64,000 nucleotides of DNA from Bacteroides sp. ET71 (lineage in GTDB: Bacteria; Bacteroidota; Bacteroidia; Bacteroidales; Bacteroidaceae): NCBI RefSeq assembly GCF_023336905.1, contig NZ_JAMBLS010000006.1, positions 1 through 64,000 on the forward strand. The letters run 5' to 3'. Positions 1-8,734 of the stretch are shown here, in pieces (within the stretch, counting starts at the first letter, position 1; each line of letters opens with the position of its first letter). The notes under the pieces are model-generated. The model searched no databases and was not told where the DNA came from. It was given only the letters and a program-made list of their open reading frames with translations. The translations under genes and the position numbers were made by a program.

Positions 1-2
1 AA

Positions 3-173
3 ATCAGAAAGTACACCAAATCAAAGCTTTCATTCCCCTCAGATGATGCCGTCAAAAAGACCGTGTATCTTTCACTTATGGAGATTGAGAAGAAATGGAC
101 GATGCCTATTTCAAACTGGGGATTGATTATGAACCAGTTTATGCTTATCTTTGAAAACAGAATACAGATATAA
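3..173 (+). mobile_element. 3' end of an IS256-family transposase (cut by window edge)
   Basis: An open frame entering from the left edge encodes 56 residues and stops at 171-173. It carries the features of the C-terminus of IS256/Mutator transposases: a K-W-T-M-P-x-x-N-W-G-L core followed by a short hydrophobic stretch and F-E-N-R. The catalytic DDE residues would lie outside the window. The stop codon falls almost exactly where integrase homology resumes on the other strand, so the element end must be within a few bases of it. That is tighter than usual for this family, in which an inverted repeat normally follows the stop. The family call is by motif recognition and the 5' part cannot be checked. 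Confidence 0.75.
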
Positions 174-841
174 GAAACTCACGCTCCTTGACATTCGGGC
201 TGATGTAAAACTGCGCAAACGGGCTTCTCGGTATCAGTCCGTTGAAGTGCACACGTATCACCACGCCTTTCAGCCACATGCACTTCTCCCATATCGTGCC
301 GTTGCGCAATCCCGCTTCCGTGGAGAAATAAACCGCAAACTCCTTGATGAAGTCGGGCGTAAGCTCCAGCATCGACATGTCGCTGCGCTTGTAGAATGAG
401 TTGATGAATGCCGCCACATAGCTCCTTGCCCTACTCTTGATTGATAGGTCGCCATCTTCCTGTCCTTGTCGACACGTTTCTTGAATACTTCCTCTCACGA
501 TCGAAGGCCTTGAGCAGCGTTTCATACTCGCCGCCTATGCCCTGATAGGCGTTGCGCACCATCTCTGCCGTCACAAACGCCTCACGGTCGGATATGCGTT
601 GGTAGTGCTTGATGATTTGCGCCTTAATGTTGTCGAGCGCAAGGTTCGTTTCCCTCGCCTCCACGTTCTTGCTCTTGACACGGTTTCCCTTTGCGTCCCC
701 ATAATATCTTTGGGATGCCCACTTGCAACTGAACTGCGCCACCGTCCCGTTGATTGTAACCCGTCCCATGATGGGGACAATTCCGTTCTTTTCCTTGCTG
801 CCGTTCGCATAGAACAGCACACGAAATGTGCTCCTTGCCAT
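172..841 (-). pseudogene. Tyrosine-type integrase, broken (two frameshifts, 3' end lost to the IS)
   Basis: The start at 841 opens an arm-binding-like domain typical of Bacteroides conjugative-transposon integrases (ARSTFRVLFYANGSKEKNG), followed by a SAM-like core-binding region (YKRSDMSMLELTPDFIKEF). The protein is spread over three frames. The first frame holds to about 490. A short piece with K-K-R-V-D-K-D-R-K continues in a second frame, and near 437 a third frame resumes with ARSYVAAFINSFYKRSDM. Homology stops after P-N-V-K-E-R-E-F-L at about 172-180, where the IS256-like sequence begins. The whole catalytic domain, with the R-H-R-Y residues, is missing. This is a dead integrase marking the relic edge of an integrated element. 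Confidence 0.8.
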
Positions 842-1424
842 ACTCGTTCTTTTTGGGTTGTAAAACTATAAATCAACGAGTTAAACCTTGATAAGTAAAT
901 CTACGCAGAGCACAGCAAATAAAACGGCGACTGTTAAATCTGCACTTTCGTCGGGTAATGACTTGGAAACCGTCTTTCTGCTTCAATCCGCTTAGAAACG
1001 GTTTTCACCCTTTTCCCAACTTCCGTAATTTTCTCCTAACTACTTAATTCACAGATCATATTGCGTTAATCTGCCATAATTCGTCGGATATTCCACAGAT
1101 TCTCCGTAACTTTAGTCTCTGAGAACATAGTGGTAATCGCTTAAATGCTATAATTGGACAATATAAATTTAAAGATTTTATCGCTATGTTACTAATTCTC
1201 AAACGAATAATTTTAATCTTTATATCGAACTCACGTTAATTTGAAAGAAAAAATTATTTCTCCCTTTCCGTAAAAATGATTCTTTTCAATTTGTAGACTT
1301 AAATCTCAGAGAAGTTGCTAACAAGAAATTCTTCTTATTCCGTATTGCAAACTTATATGCTTATCCCCACTAAAAATCTACTGCCCCAGAATATCCGCTG
1401 CCCTCAAAAGGTTACGTTCAAACG
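842..1424. other. AT-rich spacer without recognisable genes
   Basis: The stretch between the broken integrase and the galE terminator is clearly AT-richer than its surroundings and has no convincing coding frame, tRNA or array on either strand. It is where an attachment site of the lost element would be expected, but no direct repeat pair is visible within the window. Confidence 0.5.
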
Positions 1425-1465
1425 AAAACAAAAAAAATAAGCTCTGTCTCTCGACAAAGCTTATT
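1425..1465 (-). terminator. Rho-independent terminator downstream of galE
   Basis: An inverted repeat AATAAGCT/AGCTTATT at 1436-1465 carries an inner TGTC/GACA stem and a TCTC loop. Read on the minus strand it is followed by a T-rich run (A-run at 1429-1437 on plus), the layout of an intrinsic terminator. It lies about 190 bases past the galE stop. Confidence 0.65.
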
Positions 1466-1590
1466 CACAACACAAACACAAAATAAAACACGACAAAACT
1501 ACTATGCAAATTACCTGTTTTTGCCATGGGGCAAAATGCATGCAATGGATATTCACATAGGCATCGCACACTCAGGTTTGCATATAAACC

Positions 1591-1614
1591 AACAAATGCG
1601 GGGAAGCATTTGTT
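1591..1614 (-). other. Hairpin in the galE 3' region
   Basis: A perfect 9-bp inverted repeat AACAAATGC/GCATTTGTT with a six-base loop lies about 40 bases past the galE stop. No strong T-run follows on either strand, so it may stabilise the mRNA 3' end rather than terminate transcription. A second small inverted repeat (TTTTGCC/GGCAAAA) is at about 1516-1533. Confidence 0.45.
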
Positions 1615-1651
1615 CGGTATTTCTTCTTATTTTACTAAAAATATTTTCCAA

Positions 1652-2686
1652 TTACTGTATGCCTCTTTCACGAAGCTTCAGTTGCCACTTCCAAGCAGAG
1701 AGCAAAGTGTCTTCAATGCTCGTATCGGCTTTCCACCCCAGCTCTGTATTGGCCAGTGTAGGATCGGCCCAGACTTTTTCAATATCACCAGCACGACGGG
1801 GCGCCATCTGATAGTTCAGCTTTACACCTGTGGCTTTCTCGAAAGCCTGTACTAACTGAAGCACCGAAAGGCCATGACCCGTACCGATATTGAATACTTC
1901 TACCTTGGATTTTTGTTTCTTTTCCAAGATACGGGCAATGGCTACAACATGCGCCTTAGCCAAATCTACTACATTTATATAATCGCGGATACACGTTCCG
2001 TCCGGCGTATCATAGTCATTGCCGAATATGCTCAATTTCTCGCGGATACCGATAGCGGTCTGTACGATGTAAGGCACCAGATTTTGTGGCACTCCATTGG
2101 GCAGTTCTCCCAACAGAGCTGACGGATGTGCCCCTATCGGATTAAAATAGCGCAGCAGAATAGCACTGATAGGTGATCCGGAAGCAATGGTATCTTGTAT
2201 AATCTCTTCATTAATCTGTTTCGTATTGCCATAAGGCGACTCTGCTTTCTTAATCGGCGCTTGTTCGGTAACCGGAAGTTTGTCCGGCTGACCGTAAACC
2301 GTACAAGACGAAGAGAACACAATGCCTTCTACTCCATATTTCGGCATCAATTCAAGCAGGTTGATCAACGAAACGATGTTATTACGGTAGTAAAGCAACG
2401 GTTTCTGTACAGATTCGCCCACAGCCTTGCTGGCAGCGAAATGAATGATGGCCTTGATTCCGGCATATTTGGCAAATACGCCTTCCAAACCTGCATAATC
2501 CAAGCAATCCAGTCTCTCGAAAGCGGGACGGATACCGGAAACGGCTTCTATATTATCAACCACATCTGCACTGGAATTGGACAAGTTATCAACGATAACC
2601 ACCTCATAACCTGCATTCTGAAGTTCTACCACAGTGTGCGAACCTATATAGCCCGTACCCCCTGTAACCAAGATTCTTTCTTTCAT
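1652..2686 (-). CDS. galE: UDP-glucose 4-epimerase
   Basis: Interconverts UDP-glucose and UDP-galactose, supplying galactosyl units for surface glycans and allowing galactose entry by the Leloir route; cytosolic and NAD-dependent. The 344-residue length is normal for GalE. The N-terminus has the extended-SDR nucleotide-binding motif T-G-G-T-G-Y-I-G-S-H-T, a catalytic S-S-S-C-T-V-Y segment and the Y-x-x-x-K pair in SPYGNTK. The substrate-binding region R-Y-F-N-P-I-G-A-H and the P-R-R-A-G-D-I motif near the C-terminus are both typical of GalE. It lies 97 bases downstream of rnfA on the same strand and may be read partly from the rnf transcript. Hairpins follow the stop. Confidence 0.95.
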   Translation of the reverse strand: MKERILVTGGTGYIGSHTVVELQNAGYEVVIVDNLSNSSADVVDNIEAVSGIRPAFERLDCLDYAGLEGVFAKYAGIKAIIHFAASKAVGESVQKPLLYYRNNIVSLINLLELMPKYGVEGIVFSSSCTVYGQPDKLPVTEQAPIKKAESPYGNTKQINEEIIQDTIASGSPISAILLRYFNPIGAHPSALLGELPNGVPQNLVPYIVQTAIGIREKLSIFGNDYDTPDGTCIRDYINVVDLAKAHVVAIARILEKKQKSKVEVFNIGTGHGLSVLQLVQAFEKATGVKLNYQMAPRRAGDIEKVWADPTLANTELGWKADTSIEDTLLSAWKWQLKLRERGIQ

Positions 2687-2783
2687 ACGCTATGTTATAT
2701 CTTTTCTTTGTCTCAACGTATTGACGGCACAAATGTAAGGATTTAAATTCACAATCTATCTAAAATTTGAAAAAAATCGCGAT

Positions 2784-3383
2784 TTATAAGCCAAACAAAG
2801 CCGATAATCCTTTATCCACTCCTGAAAAACCCATAAATGCCATGGCCAACAACCCGGCTGTCAGCAAGGCTATGGGAGTGCCTTGCATACTTTTTGGAAT
2901 AGCGGAAAAGCGCATTTGTTCGCGCAGACCGGCAAAGAGTACCAACGCCAAGCCGAATCCCAGCGCCGTAGAAAAGGCGTAAATGACCCCTGTCAACAAA
3001 TCGAAGTTTTTCTGAATGACAAGGATGGCCACACCCAAAATACAGCAATTGGTGGTAATCAGAGGCAGAAAGACGCCCAAAGCCCGATAAAGTGCCGGAG
3101 ACACTTTCTTCAGGATAATCTCTACCAATTGTACCAGCCCCGCAATGACTAAAATAAAAGTAATGGTCTGCAAATAGGCAAGGCCAAAAGCATCCAACAC
3201 AAATTTCTGGATGACGTATGTAACCAAGGTGGACAATGTAAGCACAAAGGCTACCGCAGCCGACATGCCCAAAGCCGTATCGATTTTCTTGGAAACTCCT
3301 AAAAACGGGCAGATGCCCAAGAACTGAGACAGAACTATGTTGTTGACAAAGATGGCCGAAATAAAGATTAATAGGTATTCCAT
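2784..3383 (-). CDS. rnfA: Rnf complex subunit A
   Basis: Integral membrane subunit of the Rnf ferredoxin:NAD+ oxidoreductase, which couples electron flow from reduced ferredoxin to ion pumping. The 199 residues form about six membrane segments. The N-terminal half has the RnfA/NqrE signature N-N-I-V-L-S-Q-F-L-G-I-C-P-F-L-G, whose Cys, with one in the second half (T-N-C-C-I-L-G-V-A), belongs to the intramembrane Fe-S site known in this family. It is the last rnf gene, about 80 bases after rnfE; rnfA and rnfE are paralogues with opposite topology. Confidence 0.95.
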   Translation of the reverse strand: MEYLLIFISAIFVNNIVLSQFLGICPFLGVSKKIDTALGMSAAVAFVLTLSTLVTYVIQKFVLDAFGLAYLQTITFILVIAGLVQLVEIILKKVSPALYRALGVFLPLITTNCCILGVAILVIQKNFDLLTGVIYAFSTALGFGLALVLFAGLREQMRFSAIPKSMQGTPIALLTAGLLAMAFMGFSGVDKGLSALFGL

Positions 3384-3461
3384 AATATCATTTTTGTTTT
3401 TAACCGAAAATCAGAAAAGGCAAAATCCTGCACTCGCAAACGGCAAACAGTCATCTGCCAT

Positions 3462-4064
3462 TTATCGCTTTGCTTCATTACGCTTAAGCTTATTGACAAT
3501 AGCTATCAAATAGCCCAATGCAATGAAGGCACCCGGTGCCAGGATAAAGAACAAGACTCCATAATCTTCGGGGAAAAGGGTGAAACCAAAAACTTTGCCG
3601 GTGCCCAACAGCTCACGCACGCTGCCCAACAGGGTCAAAGCGATAGTAAATCCCAGCCCAATGCCCAAACCGTCGAAAAATGCAGGCAGAGGACTGTTTT
3701 TGGCTGCGAAGGCTTCGGCCCGCCCCAAAACAATGCAATTGACTACAATAAGGGGGATGAACAGTCCCAACGTTTTGTAGAGCGACGGCACATAAGCCTG
3801 CATCACCATCTGGAGCAGCGTGACGAAAGAGGCTATGACCACTATGTACGAAGGGATACGCACCATGTCCGGTATCAGGTTCTTGATGGCCGAGATGGCT
3901 ACGTTGGAACATACCAGCACGAACATCGTGGCCAGTCCCATGCCCATGCCGTTGATGGCGGACGAAGTAGTGCCCAGCGTGGGACACATGCCCAACAAGA
4001 GCACAAAGGTGGGATTTTCACGTACAATCCCGTTTATCAGTACTTTCATGTTATTCATAATCAA
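3462..4064 (-). CDS. rnfE: Rnf complex subunit E
   Basis: Membrane subunit of the Rnf pump, paralogous to RnfA. It has 200 residues, about six membrane helices and the conserved R-E-N-P-T-F-V-L-L-L-G-M-C-P-T-L-G segment with its cysteine, plus V-N-C-I-V-L-G-R-A-E-A-F-A in the second half. The start ATG overlaps the rnfG stop in an ATGA, indicating translational coupling and fixing the start. The short charged C-terminus (KLKRNEAKR) is probably cytoplasmic. Confidence 0.95.
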   Translation of the reverse strand: MIMNNMKVLINGIVRENPTFVLLLGMCPTLGTTSSAINGMGMGLATMFVLVCSNVAISAIKNLIPDMVRIPSYIVVIASFVTLLQMVMQAYVPSLYKTLGLFIPLIVVNCIVLGRAEAFAAKNSPLPAFFDGLGIGLGFTIALTLLGSVRELLGTGKVFGFTLFPEDYGVLFFILAPGAFIALGYLIAIVNKLKRNEAKR

Positions 4065-4690
4065 TCCTCCTCTGTATGATGTTCTACATGCTGCGAAGCC
4101 CCCGTGGCCCCGTCTGCCGTTTCTTGTCCCGCGTAAGCTGCATAGGCTGCATTAACGGCCGCCAGAAAGGCCCGCGTCGTGATGGTAGAAGCGGTAATGG
4201 CATCGACCTGCCCGCCATCTTTCGTGACAGCCAGCGGCGCATGCCCCGGGTTCATCCCGGTAATGTCTCCCTTGTGGCCGGTCTTGAACCAATCTGCCGC
4301 CTTCGAGCCCAGTCCTGGCGTTTCGGAATGTGACAAGAGTGAATAGTCCAAGATGTTTCCCTCGGCATCAAAACCTACCAAAACACGCAATTCTCCACCA
4401 AACCCCATTGCAGAAGCTTCTACAGCCGCACCTATATAGGTTTCTCCTTGCATGGCTGGATAGACTGCATATTCAACGCCGTCTACTGTCTGCACTTTCT
4501 TTTCGGCTATAGGGTCATTGTCGAAACCTGGAACTACTGCATTTACGGCGTCACTCAACGCCTGCGCCTCGGCCCGTGCGATAGGCCCGGCCGTAAGCTG
4601 GTTCACATAAGCCAACAGCGCCACGGACACGATGGTCACCCCTGTCAGCACCAGCAACATGTTCTTTAAAGACGATTCGAGTTTTTTCAT
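4061..4690 (-). CDS. rnfG: Rnf complex subunit G (covalent flavoprotein)
   Basis: Periplasm-facing flavoprotein subunit of Rnf, anchored by one N-terminal helix (about residues 10-30). The FMN-binding domain follows, with the P-G-L-G-S-K-A motif and a flavinylation-type sequence D-A-I-T-A-S-T-I-T-T in which a Thr would carry FMN through a phosphoester bond. At 209 residues it is the usual size. The gene overlaps rnfD by ATGA and rnfE the same way, so the three are translated as a block. The flavin transferase ApbE needed for modification is not in this window. Confidence 0.93.
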   Translation of the reverse strand: MKKLESSLKNMLLVLTGVTIVSVALLAYVNQLTAGPIARAEAQALSDAVNAVVPGFDNDPIAEKKVQTVDGVEYAVYPAMQGETYIGAAVEASAMGFGGELRVLVGFDAEGNILDYSLLSHSETPGLGSKAADWFKTGHKGDITGMNPGHAPLAVTKDGGQVDAITASTITTRAFLAAVNAAYAAYAGQETADGATGASQHVEHHTEED

Positions 4691-5679
4691 CTTTTTTTCG
4701 CTACCTCCCCAAAGCGTTTTGGTTTTACATAGGTATTAATCAACGGAGTAAAAGCGTTCATGATAAGAATGGCGAACGACATGCCTTCCGGATAGGAGCC
4801 AAAAAGACGGATGACAACCGTCAGCAGGCCAATGCAGACGCCATACAACAACATGCCGCGATGATTCATGGGCGAAGTGACGTAGTCAGTAGCCATAAAA
4901 ACGGCTCCCAACAACAAGCCTCCCGTCAAGAGGTGTGTGATGCCATCGGCATATTTCATCGGGTCGACCCAATGCATGGCTTGCGTCAATACAAACACCG
5001 TGACAAGGATGGAGACCGGAATATGCCACGTGATTATCTTCTTCCACAACAAATAGGCAAAACCCAATAAGAGAGCCAACGCACTGACCTCGCCGATGCA
5101 ACCGGGATTGTTGCCCAAGAACAGGCCGAAAGAAGCCGGCAATTGGTCTAACGACATGCCGGGAACTCCGCCGGCAGCACCTTTCATCACAGCCAGAGGA
5201 GTAGCGGTTGTCACTGCATCGGCATAGGTCAGCCACTGTCCGGGAGCCGGCCAACTGGTCATCTGTGCCGGGAACGACAACAGCAGGAAGGCACGTCCGG
5301 CCAAGGCCGGATTAAACAAGTTACACCCCAATCCGCCAAACGACATCTTTACGACACCGATGGCAAACAGTGCCCCGACCATGACAATCCACACAGGCAG
5401 GTTGGAAGGCAGATTGAAAGCCAACAGCACACCCGTTATGATGGCAGACCCATCGGCTATGGTAGTATGCGCTTGTTTCAAAATGTATTTTCCTATGACC
5501 CATTCAAAAAACACACAAGCAGCTACCGAAGTAAGCGTTACGACAAGTGCCCCTATCCCGAAAAAAAGCAGCGATGCCAGGAATGCCGGCAACAAAGCCA
5601 ACAGCACGCCATACATATTTCTCTTCACGCTGTCCTTTCCGTGAACATGAGGCGACAGGGATACAACAAACTTTTCCAT
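4687..5679 (-). CDS. rnfD: Rnf complex subunit D
   Basis: Membrane subunit with covalently bound FMN, homologous to NqrB. I chose the internal Met at 5679, giving 330 residues, because it begins the family-typical M-E-K-F-V-V-S-L-S-P-H-V-H-G. An alternative in-frame Met at 5709 would add ten residues with no family counterpart. There are about ten hydrophobic helices, a G-C-N-L-F-N-P-A-L-A-G-R-A motif and T-T-A-T-P-L-A, the likely flavinylation site. It lies 166 bases after rnfC, the widest gap in the operon apart from the one before galE, with no clear terminator in it. Confidence 0.92.
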   Translation of the reverse strand: MEKFVVSLSPHVHGKDSVKRNMYGVLLALLPAFLASLLFFGIGALVVTLTSVAACVFFEWVIGKYILKQAHTTIADGSAIITGVLLAFNLPSNLPVWIVMVGALFAIGVVKMSFGGLGCNLFNPALAGRAFLLLSFPAQMTSWPAPGQWLTYADAVTTATPLAVMKGAAGGVPGMSLDQLPASFGLFLGNNPGCIGEVSALALLLGFAYLLWKKIITWHIPVSILVTVFVLTQAMHWVDPMKYADGITHLLTGGLLLGAVFMATDYVTSPMNHRGMLLYGVCIGLLTVVIRLFGSYPEGMSFAILIMNAFTPLINTYVKPKRFGEVAKKR

Positions 5680-5845
5680 ATAAGACTTTGCATAATTAAG
5701 TTCAAACAAACGCGCAAACGCGATTTAATCCAAAAATCATTCCCGAAACACGGCCTCATTCCTCGACATCCGGTAAGTCCGCGGCCCGTGCCCGGGGAAA
5801 GCATCCTTCGTGTCCGAAAGAAAGACGGCCCTTGTCCGGAAGGCA

Positions 5846-7180
5846 TCAGCCTTTTTTCCGAGCCCGTATCATGGCACCAACTTTTGCCTTGCCCAACCGG
5901 ACATAATCCAAGATAGGACGATGGGAAGGGCAAGTGAACTGACACGAACCGCACTCGATGCACGACAGGATGTTTTCATTCTCCGCCCGCTCGAAATCGC
6001 CGTGAGCCGACACGGTTGCCAGCAAATAAGGTTCCAACCCCATCGGGCAAACGGCCACACATTTGGCACAACGGATGCAGGGCTGTACAGCCGACCGGCG
6101 GGCTTCCTGCCCACCCATCAACAAGATGCCCGAAGTGCCTTTGCTGACGGGAACATCCAGATTGACCAAAGCCTTTCCCATCATGGGGCCACCGCATATC
6201 ACCTTGCACGTGTCTTCGGGCAGTCCCCCGCAGGTTTCCACCAACTGGCGAACCGGAGTGCCCATCCGTACACACAGGTTAGACGGATTGCTCAACCCAT
6301 CGCCAGTGACTGTCACGACACGCTCGAACAAAGGCTTGTTTTTCTGCACAGCCTGATAGACAGCAAACACGGTAGATACATTTTGCACGACAGCCCCCAC
6401 AGAAACCGGCAAGGCACCGGCCGGCACCTGCCTCCCCATGATGGCCTCAATCAACTGCTTTTCCCCGCCCTGCGGATATTTCATTTGCAACGGTACGATT
6501 TCAATGCCGACATAAGCAGCAGCCACCTTTTTCATCAGGCGGATGGCATCCGGCTTATTATTCTCGATGCCGACAAAAGCTTTGTTAACCCTTATTGCCT
6601 TCATCAAGATAAAGACACCCACCATAATTTCTTCGGCATGTTCCAACATCAACTGGTGATCGGCCGTCAGAAAAGGTTCGCACTCCACGCCATTGACAAT
6701 AAGACATTCCGGACGACAAGTAGAAGGAGGGCATAGCTTGACATGAGTGGGGAAACAGGCTCCTCCCATGCCCACGATACCGGCATCGGCAATCTTCCCT
6801 ACGATTTCATCTGCCGTAAGGTTACATTCTTTAACCAACGTATCGCTCCGGTCGATACCTTCTTCCCATTCGTCTCCCTCCACATCAATGAACACCGCAG
6901 GTTTGGGATAACCACTGGCATCGATCACAGCATCTATCTTGTTCACACAACCGCTGACCGACGAATGTATGGCGGCAGACACCACCCCCACCGGTTCGGC
7001 AATCTTGGTACCTACTTTCACCCTGTCGCCTTTGGACACCAAAGGTTTGGCAGGCGCCCCGATGTGCTGCCCCAACAAAATGGCCACTTGCCCGGAAGGC
7101 AACACAGGCATTATGGGACGGTCGGCTGAAAGTTTCTTTTCGTGTGGATGGATTCCACCGATTGAAAAAGTCTTCCACAT
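5846..7180 (-). CDS. rnfC: Rnf complex subunit C
   Basis: Peripheral cytoplasmic subunit expected to exchange electrons with NAD(H). The 444 residues start with the characteristic F-S-I-G-G-I-H-P-H-E-K-K. A Rossmann-like NADH/FMN region follows (G-M-G-G-A-C-F-P-T-H-V-K and C-G-G-P-M-M-G), with two 4Fe-4S motifs at the C-terminus: C-I-R-C-A-K-C-V-A-V-C-P and C-I-E-C-G-S-C-Q-F-T-C-P. The protein ends soon after the clusters and lacks the long Ala/Lys-rich repeats of the E. coli homologue RsxC. Confidence 0.95.
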   Translation of the reverse strand: MWKTFSIGGIHPHEKKLSADRPIMPVLPSGQVAILLGQHIGAPAKPLVSKGDRVKVGTKIAEPVGVVSAAIHSSVSGCVNKIDAVIDASGYPKPAVFIDVEGDEWEEGIDRSDTLVKECNLTADEIVGKIADAGIVGMGGACFPTHVKLCPPSTCRPECLIVNGVECEPFLTADHQLMLEHAEEIMVGVFILMKAIRVNKAFVGIENNKPDAIRLMKKVAAAYVGIEIVPLQMKYPQGGEKQLIEAIMGRQVPAGALPVSVGAVVQNVSTVFAVYQAVQKNKPLFERVVTVTGDGLSNPSNLCVRMGTPVRQLVETCGGLPEDTCKVICGGPMMGKALVNLDVPVSKGTSGILLMGGQEARRSAVQPCIRCAKCVAVCPMGLEPYLLATVSAHGDFERAENENILSCIECGSCQFTCPSHRPILDYVRLGKAKVGAMIRARKKG

Positions 7181-7217
7181 ATAGTTTATACTGATTCGTT
7201 TATTTCTTCTTTACGTC

Positions 7218-8090
7218 TCAAGCTTCCATTTCTGATAATTCCTTGGCCGGCTCCGCTTCTCTCGGTTTGCGCGGCGGGAAATGAAGGGCAGCAATGGCAC
7301 CTTGTGGACAAACATCTTCGCATTTACGACACAGCTTACACTTGTGCGGGTCAATATAAGCCAGGTTATGCTCCATGCTGATAGCCTCAAACGGACAGGC
7401 CTTTACACATTTTCCACATCCGATGCAAGCCACCGCGCAAACTTTACGAGCCACACTCCCCTTGTCCTGATTAAGACAACGAACATAAACACGACGGTCA
7501 TTCTTCCCGCGAGGACGAATTTCAATAATGTTACGCGGACAGGCCTTGGCACATGCTCCGCAAGCAGTACACACAGACTCGTCTACTTCGGGAAGCCCCG
7601 TGTCCGGATTCATGTGAAGCCCGCCAAAACTGCAGGCATCCACACAATCGCCACCCCCCAAACAACCATAACTGCATCCCGTCTCACCTTCGTACAAAGA
7701 GGACATGATGGCACAAGTGCGCGCTCCGTCGTAAACATTCAATTGCGAACGATTGGCACAAGTCCCATTGCAACGGACCACAGCCACCAGTGGTTCACTC
7801 TCCTCTGCCTTCAATCCCAGAATAGCAGCGACCTGGTCCATCACAGGCTGGCCACCGACCGGACATCGCTTTCCATCCAATGAAGCACCCTTTACACAAG
7901 CAGCAGCGAAACCGTTGCAACCGGGATAGCCACACCCCCCACAATTAGCTTGAGGCAACACCGCCGCTACCTGGGCTATACGAGGATCTTCGTACACAGC
8001 AAACTTTTTGGAAGCAACATACAATATTGCCCCCAGTATCATGGCTATAACGCCCAATGATATTACAGCTATCAGAATTGCATTCATCAT
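7218..8090 (-). CDS. rnfB: Rnf complex subunit B (polyferredoxin)
   Basis: Entry point for electrons from soluble ferredoxin. One N-terminal helix (about residues 5-27) is followed by the RnfB Fe-S domain C-G-G-C-G-Y-P-G-C with a downstream Cys, then several ferredoxin-type motifs: C-T-A-C-G-A-C-A-K-A-C-P, C-I-G-C-G-K-C-V-K-A-C-P and C-K-L-C-R-K-C-E-D-V-C-P. An extra Cys-rich stretch (G-C-S-Y-G-C-L-G-G-G-D-C) lies in the middle. At 290 residues it is longer than the proteobacterial protein and typical of anaerobes. The gap to rnfC is 37 bases. Confidence 0.95.
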   Translation of the reverse strand: MMNAILIAVISLGVIAMILGAILYVASKKFAVYEDPRIAQVAAVLPQANCGGCGYPGCNGFAAACVKGASLDGKRCPVGGQPVMDQVAAILGLKAEESEPLVAVVRCNGTCANRSQLNVYDGARTCAIMSSLYEGETGCSYGCLGGGDCVDACSFGGLHMNPDTGLPEVDESVCTACGACAKACPRNIIEIRPRGKNDRRVYVRCLNQDKGSVARKVCAVACIGCGKCVKACPFEAISMEHNLAYIDPHKCKLCRKCEDVCPQGAIAALHFPPRKPREAEPAKELSEMEA

Positions 8091-8163
8091 GAATTTGAAG
8101 ATTAAGATTCGAACAATGGATATCAGTAAAGGATAAGAAACGGGAGTACTCGGAATAGCAGAA

Positions 8164-8586
8164 TCAAGGAGAAAAAGGCTGTATCGAGAAAGAGAACTGC
8201 CTTTCCAGCCGTTTTCGGAAAAGCCACATTATATAATAATATGGGACTAACAAAAGCAATGAAAATACGGCCGCCAACAACTCACCCCAATCCAACGACA
8301 AAAATAAACAAAGAGACAGTAATAAAATCAGGAACGGAAAAACAAAGGCCCACCAGACAGCACGCCTACCTACCGACATTTCGCACATCACCCACACCTC
8401 ATCGCCCAAGCGGTAAGCAGAAGCATCAGAAGCCAGCACTTCCACTTGGTTCTCACGCACATCTGCCGACGAGCAATAGCCCTTTGCGCCACATCCCGCA
8501 CAAGCAGACGTCTGCACAATCCGTACTGTTAGAAGATTGCCTTCTACGTTTTTCACGATACCTCGGTGTTTGATGACATTTGCCAT
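8164..8586 (-). CDS. RseC/MucC-family membrane protein (SoxR-reducing type)
   Basis: About 140 residues with an N-terminal soluble part carrying C-A-G-C-G-A-K-G-Y-C (a CxxCxxxxxC cluster), then two hydrophobic segments (roughly residues 75-115). This is the layout of RseC, linked in proteobacteria to the Rsx/Rnf complex and reduction of SoxR. Its place as the first gene before rnfB supports a role with the pump, such as assembly or redox sensing; no SoxR is present here. I chose the Met at 8586 because M-A-N-V-I-K-H-R-G-I-V is the conserved opening; a Met four residues upstream is possible. Confidence 0.8.
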   Translation of the reverse strand: MANVIKHRGIVKNVEGNLLTVRIVQTSACAGCGAKGYCSSADVRENQVEVLASDASAYRLGDEVWVMCEMSVGRRAVWWAFVFPFLILLLSLCLFLSLDWGELLAAVFSLLLLVPYYYIMWLFRKRLERQFSFSIQPFSP

Positions 8587-8695
8587 TTTGCAAAGCATAC
8601 ATTACAATTCTTGGCAAATTTACACATTCATCCGGGATTGGCAAATCTTTTACAGAGATTTTCTTTAACGAAATGTTTTTTGCAAAAATAATCGC

Positions 8696-8703
8696 TACTT
8701 TTG
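8696..8703 (+). promoter_or_regulatory. Bacteroides -7 box for the asmA-like gene
   Basis: TACTTTTG fits TAnnTTTG and lies 31 bases before the start codon, implying a short leader. No TTTG stands at the usual 19-21 base distance upstream; a TTTG at 8679-8682 is closer than normal. Confidence 0.5.
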
Positions 8704-8734
8704 CCTCACCAACTCGATTTAACTTTAAAAAGAT

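Noticed and set aside
842-1424. A tRNA or attachment site next to the integrase relic
   Set aside because: No cloverleaf, CCA end or direct repeat pair could be found in this AT-rich spacer.
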